This document shows positions 9,851-20,117 of a DNA stretch of 64,000 nt, piece after piece; positions within the stretch are counted from its first letter, which is position 1; each line of letters begins with the position of its first letter. The notes beneath the pieces are model-generated. The model did not search any database. It was not told the DNA's origin and worked only from the letters and a program-made list of their open reading frames with translations. This stretch comes from Gnetum montanum (taxonomy: Eukaryota; Streptophyta; Gnetopsida; Gnetales; Gnetaceae): positions 225,281 through 289,280 of the forward strand of contig MNCI01000268.1 in NCBI GenBank assembly GCA_015680685.1, given 5' to 3'. Made by a program: the position numbers and the translations under genes.

Positions 9851-10843
9851 AGATTAATTTAGAAACATTCTTAATTTTTGGAGAATTAGGGTTACCTCCC
9901 TAAAGATCTTGGCTTAATGTCTCTTCCATTTCCATGATTTGTACATCCTTGCCCTTGGCTATCTTGTGAAGTGAACATTCTAATTACTTGTACTCCCATT
10001 ATTTACACTTGAAGCATTGAATTTTTGATAAGTTACTACCTTAACACTTGCCTCCCTTGCCTTGGTTCTTCTTGGATTTACCCTTCTTATCATCTCTTTT
10101 AGTCTTCTTATTTTAGCTATCCTCCTAATCTTTAGATTTGTGCTTGGATTCTTTCTCAGATTTGTATCCCTTCTCCTTTCCTTTGAAATTTTGTTTGCTT
10201 TTGTTTTTGAATTCACTTAAATCCTTGTTAACCTTGAGTATCAAATCATATGCCTCATCAAGAGTTCATTGCTCATAAAAGGATAACTCCAATTGATTTT
10301 CCATTTTGAGACCTTCTAAAAAGATTGAAGCCTATTCATATTCTTCCTTGTTTACCTTAGCTTGATGGAATAAATAACAAAATTTGATGTACAATTCTTT
10401 GACATCCTTGTCACATTATCTTAGGAATTTTAACTTCATTATGATTTCTTACCTCTAATAAGACTACTCAAATTTTCTCTTCAACCTATATTTCATTAGT
10501 TCCCAATCTCTAATAGGTTAACTATTTCATCTTTCATAATCCTAAGACTCCTTTTCCCACCAAGTAGAAGTCATACCTTCTAATATGAATTTTGCAATAT
10601 GTATTCTTAAGTTATTCAATATATTTTTTCAATTGGCAATGCTTCTTAGGTACCTTTAGCTAACTTTCGAAAGCATTGGGGGTCATATACATCATTGATA
10701 GTCTTCTTCTCTATGTATGAATGTCTGATAGCATTTCTATATGCTCTAGCAAGCCTTGCCTCATCTTTGTTGTCAAACTTACTTGGAGAAAAAGTATTAA
10801 ACACTATTGAAGCCTTTGGAGTTCTCATCTAGGAATAGTGTTC
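9851..10843 (-). pseudogene. E0 gag, C-terminal half with zinc knuckle
   Basis: Minus-strand frames contain a lysine/arginine-rich segment and then IQCFKCK.WEYK.LEC, a decayed CCHC zinc knuckle (QCFKCxxxGHxxxxC in the family). Further upstream, around 10250-10640, short frames fit the gag capsid region. Stops and frameshifts are frequent. The fragment is cut at its upstream side by the E2 insertion (10844-10848 target duplication), and gag resumes at 19773. Confidence 0.65.
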
Positions 10844-10848
10844 CCTCC

Positions 10849-11743
10849 TGATGAGTGGCGAGGTACCCCTACACTCAACCATATGAATACGAGTGTTTCA
10901 TGCACAATCCAGTCAAACTCGACAAATGGGCTAGTTGTGGTATCTAGATAGTTACTCGCTGATTGTAGTTCGTTGTCTTCCCACTTGGACTAGTATGTGC
11001 TTTATCATGTATGGTTTAGTCCAGAGTGAGGTGTATGATGTGTTCCTAAACTAATGCTACTCCTGGAGGCGATGGAAAGTAATCTTAGCTAAGATAGGAG
11101 GGAAAAGGGAGAGGGAGAGCTATAATAAGAGGAGATAGGGAGAGAGAATCTAAGCTAGCCTAAGTGTGATGAGCATTCATTCCTTAATCATCCATACACA
11201 TCTTGGACCTCGTGCATGACTACCACTGGGATTACCAAGTGCAGATCCTAGGTACGCTACTGGGTTACCAAGTAGTCACACTTAAATACTTGTGATTAAG
11301 TTGTACTCATTCCACGTTAAGGAGTTTAGGGTAAAGAGATATTAACTACGAAAGCAATAAATAAGAATAACAATTAAATAATTAAACTAATTGAATGCTA
11401 CAATGATGAAGTAATCTCGATCTTTATTTCTGGTCATGTACATGTCCAAGTACGTCACACTCGAATAAAGGATGTCGTACAATTACAATCACCACACTGC
11501 GGGCATGCACTAGGAGAGAGGGTTGAGAGGAAAAATGAAAAAAAGATCCTACACTAAACTTGACTCCTAAAAAATGACTAAAAGAATCCCTTTCCCATGT
11601 GCCTACATGTGTATTTATAGGCCCACACAGGAACCATGATATCGCATATCCGATATCACCATTGGATGTGATATTGCGTACTCGATATCATGTATCCGAT
11701 ATCGTGGGTTCGATATTGCAACCAGATGAATCACGATTCATCA
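10849..11743 (-). repeat. E2 3' LTR (subtype A)
   Basis: It pairs with 18881-19772 and has ends TGATGAGT...GATTCATCA. On the minus strand the order is U3 with a GATATC cluster, TATAAATAC at about 11611-11619, then R-U5. The terminal ACTCATCA has drifted to GATTCATCA. Confidence 0.9.
11635..11727 (-). promoter_or_regulatory. E2 LTR promoter: GATATC palindrome cluster
   Basis: About six GATATC or near-GATATC palindromes occur in 90 bases, spaced 12-16 bases apart. On the minus strand they are followed by a TATAAATAC box some 20 bases later. The partner cluster is at 19668-19748. I infer that this is the U3 promoter. Confidence 0.65.
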
Positions 11744-11751
11744 TACCCCCA
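11744..11751 (-). other. E2 polypurine tract
   Basis: TACCCCCA on the plus strand (TGGGGGTA on the minus strand) abuts the 3' LTR, identical in position and sequence to E1. Confidence 0.8.
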
Positions 11752-11867
11752 CAACTAAATGAAAACTCGTCCTCGAGTCAAAATGAGAACAAACCCCATT
11801 GATTACATAGTGGATAGGTATGGGATTATTGACTGATAGGGAATCTATTCATGTTGCAGCAGAGGAC

Positions 11868-14740
11868 TCAATAGAACAAAATTTGGACACAACACGAAAA
11901 ATGCAAAATTTCCAAAATTACAAAATTGGGTGGAACTCTTGTGGTTCCTAGTTGCAGTGGCTCCTCCATGGGTTTCTTTCCCTTGTCTTGTGCTCTAGGT
12001 TTTTGGATTTGATGATGTTGAAGTAGTGCCTGGAGTTTCTCCTCTTCAGTTTGGGGTTCCTGTGGCATCCATGCTGATGCTCCAAAGTTTGATGGAGTCG
12101 ACATCTACCATGGGTACGGTAGTTGCGGAAACATCTTATTTGCCTTGATGTACCAAGCTGCAAACAACCGTTGTTCTTCCTCATAGGCTCTAGCTTTGTC
12201 CCTATACTCTTGAAAATATGTAAGCCATCGAGCCAAGTCTGTTGCAACATCCTTTTGTCCTTGGTAGCTTGCTTTAACCACCTCCAATTCAGAATTTGTG
12301 ACTTCCATCTTCTGCAATGTTTTCTTGTGTTCTACAAATTCTGCTTCATACTTGGCATAGCTGGTAGCTACCTGCTTCTCGAGCTCTATCCTCAGGCACC
12401 CTACTGTTAGCATGGCTAGATTGGCATACCGTAGATGTGCAAAGTCTGTGTACTCTGTAAGATCCTGAATCTGTCGGTCCTGGCTCTTAAGTTTCACCTA
12501 GTGGGAAATTGCATATGTGTCCAATATGACCCGCCAATCAGTGTGTTGAGCACTAAAAGCATTGATGTGGGCCTTGGTCATATGGATCTCCTTCTCGATG
12601 ATTTGTTTGTACATTCTCACCTAGTCTTGGAAGTGCTCTTTTAGCTTTTCATGCTGCTTGGCCTTATTCTGCCACTCACTTATTTCGATGGCCATCTTCT
12701 GACGGATGGTGCATACCTCCTCCATTAAGAGGGTCCAATTTTCTTTGGCCAAATAGTTCATATCATGGATGACCCTGCTTAGCTATTCTCATAGCCACTA
12801 AAAAATGTTTTTCAAGAACATTTTTCTATTTCTCCACAAAGGTCAACCGAAGATTGTCAGGAACAAGTTTTTTGTTTTCTTCTTATAAGGCCTTGAGTGC
12901 CTTGGCATGCATGTATGTTTATGCTTGTGCCATGGAGGCATCCCAGTTAGCCTTCTCTTTTTTCTTTTGCTACCCTTTTATTTTTTGCTAGCAATTTGTT
13001 AAGTTACTTAGTCCTGAAGATGTCCAGCTAGTCTACGGGAATGAATTGAGAGGGATCCCACTGTGCAGCTTGCAGGGTTACGAGCCTTTCTTGCAGTCTT
13101 GAAACTTCTGCTTCTACGTGCTCAGCCCTTATTTCTGTCATGACCAGCTTTCCTTTGGTAGAGATGAGGTCTGATTGTGCTTCTATAACATCCTGTGGGA
13201 TGTCAAACAAGGATGTCATCACCTGTCCTATTTGCAGCAATTGATCAAGCACATCCTCATGTTCCGTAGGAGTTATTGAGGGATTGGCCAGAGTTTGAGC
13301 ATCTCGTGCTTCTGTGAAATCTACTGGTGGCACAATAGGAATGTTAAAAGATTCCTTGATGTGGTCCATAACCACCTCTACAACTCCAGCTACATCCTAG
13401 TGTTGCATGACCACCACTATGGCTCCTTCACTAGTTTCTAGTTGCACCTGAAAGGATGCAACATTCCCTAAAATCTATTGTGACCAATAACTCTCTTCTC
13501 CTCCCGTTTGAATGGACACCTTGCCCCATGCATGATCTATAGAGATAGTGGACTGTACCGTATCATCAATGACGTGGAAGAGATTTGCATCATCACAACT
13601 TCCCCAACTAACCGTCTCAGTGATGGCCTTGAGATGGCTCATTGAAGATTAGTAATCCTGCAATGGTGGTAGTGGTTGATCTTGCTAGCTTATGCTAGGC
13701 CCTGCTTCTTATTGTTAACTAGGTCCCGTGCTTGTAGGTTGGCTGATCCCTACAAGTTGAGTTGCAGTGGGCCCCACTGTCTATTCTTGCTCTTGTTCTG
13801 GGCCCAACGTCTCACCAACAATTTTCCTTGTAGCTGGTGGCTTTAGCAGTTCAACGTATGAAGCATTTTGGGCTTTCCTGAGGACATCATTGGTGTATCC
13901 TCAAATACCAGCATGCTTGCACAGCTTCCTGATGAGACACGGCAAGGGCAATGCAAACTTCCCTGTCTTACGTTCTTCAAACTACCTTAAGATCTCCATG
14001 AAATATAGATGAGGCAGGTTAGCATTAACCTTTCCCATCAATATCACACATCCTCTTACTACATATGTTGAAATTCTATTTAACCCTTTGGTGGGTAAGG
14101 TATGATAAGTTCCAATTTTAAAGTAGATTTTCTCTTCCAACATCAACTCTCCATAGGTCTTATCTTCTTTACCATACACCTTGTCTAACCAAACCTTTCG
14201 TGCATCAGCATCAAAGAAATTGGATAGAAGAGCAACCTTTGGCACTGTATTCGGAAGGTTTAATGCTTTCAAAATGACTTGGATGGAGAAATCAATAGAA
14301 ATACCACAAATGTTAACTGTGGTGCCTTCTTCTTTATTGTGCCAAAATTGGTACGTTTCTCCTAGGTACCAGGCACTACTTTCAGAGAGGATAGGCCATA
14401 ATGGAGACCCTTTAAGGTGGTCCCTAATAGCCTCAGGAGCGAATTCTGTGAAAGGTCTGAAGTTTAATTCCATGATCACGACAGTTGATGTGGACCTTTC
14501 ATGGATGGCCTGGACACATTCTAGGGGCAACGTGAGGTGTTGTCCTTGTTCAGGCACTACAATAGCTCCTCCTTATGCCTATCTCAATTGTATAGTGGTA
14601 GGGCATTCTTCTTGATGGATACTGAATGATTGTTCCTCCTGCTCTGTGTGTTGTTCAACAGGCATCTATTCTTTACCTCTTCTAGGTTACTTAAACACAC
14701 CTTGAGGGGGACCTTCTTGTTGTCCATGCTTTGGGACCAT
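11868..14740 (-). pseudogene. E2 ORF3: env-position protein with a globular domain and coiled-coil tail (broken)
   Basis: The start is ATG 14740 (MVPKHGQ), chosen because E1 (MARKRGQ) and E5 (MAQKPRH) begin alike after the same AG. The frame at 14557-13982 contains MELNFRPF...SPLWPILSES..WYLGETYQFWHN and KALNLPNTVPK...RISTYVVRGCVILMGK. This resembles the 'putative plant transposon protein' domain of uncharacterised plant proteins linked to retroelements. Downstream, 13375-13028 and 12497-12105 are long helical, heptad-rich segments (coiled coil), and the tail reads STPSNFGASAWMPQEPQ...KGKKPMEEP. I see no signal peptide or membrane segment, which argues against a classical envelope. Several stops separate the segments. 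Role unknown. Confidence 0.65.
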
Positions 14741-14769
14741 CTGCAACCACACGAGGCCAAGCATTAGTA
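14741..14769 (-). promoter_or_regulatory. Putative 3' splice site before E2 ORF3
   Basis: On the minus strand TACTAAT (14763-14769) resembles a branch point. It is followed by a pyrimidine/GT-rich stretch and GGTTGCAG directly joined to the ORF3 ATG. Confidence 0.55.
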
Positions 14770-15234
14770 AGGTTGTTTACCCAAGTTAAGCTATATCTTA
14801 CTTCTTGCCTTAATGAGTTTATTTTAATTCTGTGTGATTTTAAAGTTAGGAATTTTTATGGAAATGTCCCCAAAAGATTTTTATATTTGGTCCACTTTGC
14901 TTAGGTGGTTTTAAAGTTTAATTTTTTGGTATAGGTAAGGAAATGTAATTGTTTTTGGCACATGTTTATTATTATTTTTATAACTAACTACCCTTGCTAG
15001 TGTCCTTTGGATGATGAAGAATTTCAAAAAATTGATATGCAATTCAGTGTGTACCCCTTCCCCATGACTAAGTTGAACACTCCAAGTTCAAGTAGGTTTA
15101 GATGAAATGAAAATCAAAGCACCATCGAGCGAGTTATGGTTAGCGAAGTGAGAAATGCGCAATCACAAGTCATAGAAGGAAATTTGAAAAAGTTTCCCCA
15201 TGTGAATAGTTACAAATGATGTTGATAGATGCAG

Positions 15235-15345
15235 GGGGTCCATGTATATATATTTTTTAAGGATGCGATATCGCGTACCTGCTAGCAGAGAACCAATATC
15301 GTATTGAACTCGATATTAGGGACCCGATATCGTGTCCTACCAAAA
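15235..15345 (-). promoter_or_regulatory. Internal promoter-like region upstream of E2 ORF3
   Basis: GATATC palindromes like those of the E2 LTR recur here (for example ACGATATCGG at 15323, CGATATTA at 15310, GCGATATCGC at 15267). On the minus strand they are followed by TATATATAC at about 15244-15252. The block lies about 500 bases upstream of the ORF3 ATG, in the non-coding interval. It looks like a second copy of the LTR promoter motif set and could drive ORF3. Confidence 0.5.
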
Positions 15346-16741
15346 ATAGGGCACTTGAGAAATTTACCAAATTTTAATTTTTTGAAATTTTTTTGAAACT
15401 CCAAGGTATAAACTGAGGATGTGTAGGTCAATGTAAAGGGGTCCAAGGTAATACAGACTAAGCCTGAAAGCACAAAGAGTATAATGATGTAAAATTTGAC
15501 AATGAGAATCATGAAGAGTAGGGGAAACAGGACATGTGTTAGCTCATAGGAATGCTTGAATTGGAAGGGTGATAAGGGAAAGAAGAACATTGGTAATGCT
15601 TAGAGGGTATAAGATGATGTGTGGAAGATCTGTTACAAGTGCAAATTATAGAAGTCATGCAAGAGGGTCCTCCCCAAAGTAGGTTTATACCTATAATGCC
15701 CTTATGTACCCACACCTTAAAATGTCCGTAGGCACTAGAAGGGTTAAATGTAATCCACACCAGTTCCACAAAATACATACATGTAGATACCACCATAATG
15801 AGGTATGAATTCAATACTACACAAGACACAAGCCACAAATTCATGAATAGCGAGATGAGGTGAATTGTAGAAGGGATTGCAGAGATTGGGACATGAGGTA
15901 ACTAACCTAGGCCACAATGAATCTTGAGTGTAGGGCATGATTAATGTGTCATTAGCCTGTCCAAGTCCATTCCTCCAATCAGTGACATTGCATTGTTTCA
16001 TTCCATGATGGATAACCATAAGAGCATCATGATAGCAAGGTGTACGATCACTTGGCATTTTGTTCAAGGGAGGAGTGATTTTTACTTTACAGCACACATG
16101 TTTTTTTTGTTCTTTTTGTGTGGCCGCTTTGGCACACACTTTTTTTTTCTTGAATGCTTAATCCAGAGAAGCCGCCAACCTTCAAGCATGGGTGCATGTC
16201 TTTCCAGTGGGACCCCTTAGAATAGCATTATGTTTTTCTGGTTGAGTGCCTTTTGATTACTCTTACTCCCATTTGTCATTAGATCTACAAGGATCTTAGT
16301 ATAACCAAGTTGCATAATAACTCCTACAGATGCCACCAAAGAGAATCCACAAGTCCCCTTGATGTCACACCCTAGCCATTCCTTCTTGGTCCATCATTCT
16401 TCACTCTAGGCATAATAAACACAAGGTTACTTTAAGTTTTAATGATATCAAGAATATCATTGTACCTAGAGCAGAACCTCTTATTAATGGAATGGGTAGG
16501 TGGATGTTGTGGGCTCGTTATTCAAGTAATTAGTCACCTGAGACTTGATAGCATAAAACAACACCTTGACCAACAGTTCACACGAGTGTTTTATTCCTAG
16601 ATGAGATTACTCTTAAAAAGGTAAAAAGATAAAAAGACAAAAAGGAAAAAAGATCAAACAATAAGTTGAAAAGTGAAAAACTGAAAAACAAAAATTTCAA
16701 AATTAAAGAAAATGAAAAATATTTATTAATCCTTCTTGTTA
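15346..16741 (-). other. E2 conserved non-coding block between gag and ORF3
   Basis: This aligns with 5900-7220 in E1 and shares the same boxes: GTCCTCCCCAAAG near 15667, CAAGCATGGGTGCATGTCTTTCC near 16183, CCCCTTGATGTCACACC near 16353. Short open stretches here are not conserved between E1 and E2, so I treat it as non-coding. Confidence 0.55.
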
Positions 16742-18756
16742 TTAGAATGGTGGGTATCCCCCATAACTAAATAGTTGAGCATGGCTAGAATTAATAAATG
16801 AAGAATTGGGATCCTTGCACGTTGGAAATGTTGGGACTTGGTCATACTTACCCCATTGGGGTTCACACACTTGATTAGAGTTGACATAGTGGGGCAAGTT
16901 ATAAGATGTGGTTAATTTATAAGAAGTTGATCCACTATGGTACTTGCGACCATAAGATGGTATGCAAGGATCAATATGTCTCCCAATGTGGCTATATTCA
17001 TTGGGCCATATGGTTGTTGGAGTATTTGTTGATGGCCTAGAGAAGGTAACACGAGGCGTTGGATTTAAAGAGGAAGCTGCACCATAGTGTTGGACTTGTA
17101 TTGGGTTGGAAGGTGCAGTAGGCTTAGAAGTGTGTTGTCCCTTCTTATGTTCACGTCTAAAGAAGGGACACCTATGATGTTGTGGAGGATTCCCATTGCT
17201 ATTGATAGTAGTAGGATAAGTAACATTCATGGGTTGGTGCAGTGGCGCAAAACCTTCTAGAACACTTAGTGGCGATGTAGAAGGAGGTGAAGGATGAGAA
17301 TGTTGAGATTGAGGAGAAGTGTAAGGTATCCAAGGTGGTGGTTTTGTTGTAGAGGATATGGGTCGATAGTGTTGAGGAGAATAATAATCATGTGGTGAGA
17401 TAGAGGATGTTGACCCAGTTGGAGAAATAGGATGTTGGACTTGATAAGCACTTAGTTTTGGATGGTATGAAGGGTATAACCAATTTGGGGGTGGCCTCCC
17501 CCACAACTGGGATTGTTGCCACTGTGATTGAACACAATATTTTTGCATAAACTTTGGATGTAACATCTCCCCTAATGCTCCTGTAAATGTGACAAGATTG
17601 GACATTGGCCCTTGGGGTGATCATATAGGCAAATGTTGCATGTATATGTATGATTGGCAGTTGAGCTCTTATTTTTTGAAACCCTTTTTTCCAATTGTCT
17701 AAAGATGTTTTGTCTTGTTTCTTGGTTCATCATGACTCTACCTCCAATAATTTTGGCATATTCTTTGCATTTTTTATGCATCCATTCCATCATCTTATTG
17801 ATCTTTGCCTCAATTTCATCCAATGATTGTAGTACTGGCAAAGATGGGTCCACCTCCTTGAGGTGAGTTGATTTCTCCTCTTCATAATCATGGCCCCTTG
17901 TTGATTTTTGGGCCTGTTGAGATTTTTTAGCATTCTCCCATTTAGCCATTTCTCCTTCTTCTTTTGCTACCCATTTGATAAGCTCTTAGAGTTGGTGGGT
18001 TCGTAGCTCGTATAGTTGACCTTGGGCATACATCCCTAGGATCTCCCTTGTTTCATTACAAAGCCCATCTATGATATGGTACATTAGCCTTTCCTTGGAG
18101 AACTCATGGCTTGGGAAATTGTTTAACAATGCATAATATCTTTCTAAGGCCATGTCCAAGGGTTCATGTTGTTCTTGTTTCCACTCTTGGATTTGTAATC
18201 TCAAGGTTGACACTCTTGCATAAGTTTGATATCTTTCGTTAAAGAGCTCTACCATTGTTGGCCAACATCAGATTGATTTTGGTTTTAAAGACCTATTCCA
18301 TACTTTTGCGTGGCCAACGAGTGTCATAGGAAAGAGCTTAATTTTTTTCCATCCATTATCAATGTTATTCCATGCACTGGCATCGTAGAAGGCTTGTAAA
18401 TGTTGTTGCAAATCTAAATCGTAGCCTCCTAAAAACTTAGGAAAGTTGTTTAAGTCAAGCCTGGGTAAATGGCTTTCCTTACAATGTCTGTAAGATATTC
18501 GAACAACCTCTTGTATTTCTATTAGGCTTGTAGTGGCTTGTTGGGATTCATCGTCACTGGGTAGGTTATGCATTCATGAGTTGGGATGATATTGTCTTTG
18601 TTTATGTTTATAGGAAACCCCTACATTAGATTGGGTACTCCAAACTTCATCTTCATCATCATATAATTCATTGGAGAACCAATGAATTATATGATGATGA
18701 AGATGAAGAATTTCCGTACTAGTTGTTGCATTATCATAGTCTTGTGAGAGAGACAT
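16742..18756 (-). pseudogene. E2 gag
   Basis: The start is ATG 18756 (MSLSQDYDNATTS). Capsid-like segments follow: LDLNNFPKFLGGYDLDLQQ and KLFPMTLVGHAKVWNRSL (18573-18268), then EPLDMALERYYALLNNFPSHEF (18255-17986). A linker leads to a CNICLYDHPKGQCP finger (C-X2-C-X3-H-X4-C, near 17585-17640) and a 287-residue proline/serine/histidine-rich tail (17605-16742) ending SYGGYPPF. Gag would form the particle and bind RNA. The reading frame is interrupted at several joints. It is the best preserved gag in the window. No protease follows; the stop is at the same place as in E1. Confidence 0.8.
18645..18708. repeat. Perfect 30-bp inverted repeat with 4-base loop in E2 gag
   Basis: Arms 18645-18674 and 18679-18708 are exact reverse complements around the loop AGAA. 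The E1 gag at the same place (8840-8890) has no hairpin. This fits a snap-back or template-switch event that copied one arm from the other. Confidence 0.95.
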
Positions 18757-18860
18757 TGTGTGTGACTTAATTGAAATTAATTTTCTTTCCTAAAAGATGT
18801 ATCGTGAATACTTTGTTACAATAATCTTGTATGATGTAACTAATCTAAATAAATAGCACT

Positions 18861-18880
18861 GTCCCTAGCAATGGCACCAA
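18861..18880 (-). other. E2 primer-binding site
   Basis: The minus-strand sequence TTGGTGCCATTGCTAGGGAC directly follows the 5' LTR. It is a decayed form of the Athila-type tRNA-Asp site. Confidence 0.8.
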
Positions 18881-19772
18881 TGATGAGTGGCAAGGTACCC
18901 TACACTCAACCATACGAATACAAGTGTTTCACACACGATCCGGTCGAACTCCACAAATGGGCTAGTTGTGGTATCTAGATAGTTACTCGCTGATCATAGT
19001 TCATTGTCTTCCCACTTGAACTAGTATTTTCTTTTTCACATATGGTTTAGTCTAGAGTGAGGTGTATGATGTGTTCCTAAACTAATGCTACTCCTAGAGG
19101 TGATGGAAAGTAATCTTAGCTAAGCTAGGAGGGAAAAGGGAGATGGAGAGCTATACTAAGAGGAGATAGGGAGAGAGAATCTAAGCTAGCCTAAGTGCAA
19201 TGAGCATCCATTCCTAAATCATCCGTACACATCTTCGACCTCGTGCACAACTACCACTAGGATTACCAAGCGTAGATCCTAGGTATGCTACTGGGTTACC
19301 AAGTAGTCACACTTAAATGCTCGTGATTAAGTCGTACTCATTCCACGTTAAGGATTTTAGAGTGAAGATATATTAACTAAAAAATTAATAAATAACAATA
19401 ATAATTAAATAGTTAAACTCATTTAATGTTGCAATGATGAAGTAATCTTGATCTTTATTTTTGGTCATGTGCGTGTCCAAGTACGTCACACTCGAATAAA
19501 GGATGTCGTACAATTACAATCATCAAATGCGAGCATGCACTGGGAGAGAGGGTTGAAAGGAAAAATGATAAAAAGATCCTACACTAAACTTGACTCCTAA
19601 AACTAACTAAAATACTCTCTTTCCCATGTGCCTACATGTGTATTTATAGGCCCACACAGGAACCACAATATCGCATATCTGATATCATTGTTGGGTGCAA
19701 TATCATGTACTTGATATCGCGTATCCGATATTGTCGGTCTGATATCGCAATCAAATGAATCACTATTCATCA
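18881..19772 (-). repeat. E2 5' LTR (subtype A)
   Basis: It pairs with 10849-11743 and has ends TGATGAGT...TATTCATCA. The GATATC cluster at 19668-19748 and the TATAAATAC box near 19644 are conserved. Confidence 0.9.
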
Positions 19773-20043
19773 CCTCCCATTGGAATCCTTGGCCGATGAT
19801 TTTCTACACTTCCATAGCTAGATTATCCTTTCTCTTCATCTACATCATCTCTACCTAATTGTGAAACTACTTCATCTGAACATACATGCTCTTTACTCTG
19901 CATATTTGAATATGGTTAGGACCAGAATTTCTATATACCTTTGTGTTAATTTCATCTAATTAAGCAACCATAAGTTGAAAGGAAGACTTCATGCTCTCCA
20001 TGTCTCGATTCATGACTTGCACTTTTTTCTTCTTAGGTGCCAT
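19773..20043 (-). pseudogene. E0 gag N-terminus
   Basis: The minus-strand ATG at 20043 opens MAPKKKKVQVMNRDMESMKSSFQ..VAQLDEIN, the basic-then-helical start of a plant Ty3/gypsy gag. It lies just inside the primer-binding site. The frame is cut by E2 at 19773 and continues at 10843 beyond it. Confidence 0.7.
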
Positions 20044-20098
20044 CTAAAATTGACAAAATTCTCAACCAATTTCCAAGCAACAATAAACACAAATCTAA

Positions 20099-20110
20099 GC
20101 TATGATACTA
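20099..20110 (-). other. E0 primer-binding site (decayed)
   Basis: The minus-strand sequence TAGTATCATAGC differs at two positions from TGGTATCAGAGC, the initiator Met-tRNA site common in plant gypsy and copia elements. It lies a few bases inside the 5' LTR. Confidence 0.7.
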
Positions 20111-20117
20111 ATAACGT

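Larger units (their letters stand above)
10849..19772 (-). mobile_element. E2: non-autonomous Athila-like LTR retrotransposon (gag + ORF3, no pol)
   Basis: It is bounded by LTRs 10849-11743 and 18881-19772, with target duplication CCTCC at 10844-10848 and 19773-19777. The polypurine tract (11744) and primer-binding site (18861-18880) are in the right places for a minus-strand element. Order is gag, conserved non-coding block, internal promoter-like cluster, splice-acceptor-like site, ORF3. No protease, RT, RNase H or integrase is found. Over the first ~350 bases the LTRs differ by about 8% by hand count, mostly transitions, so the insertion is old. It sits inside the gag of E0. Confidence 0.9.

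Noticed and set aside
13982-14615. Plus-strand 144-codon frame opposite E2 ORF3
   Set aside because: It is the antisense shadow of the ORF3 domain. The minus-strand reading is the one conserved in E5 and E6.
15744-16139. 131-codon minus-strand frame in the E2 non-coding block
   Set aside because: The E1 counterpart is broken at different places and no domain is recognisable, so the nucleotide sequence rather than a protein seems to be shared.
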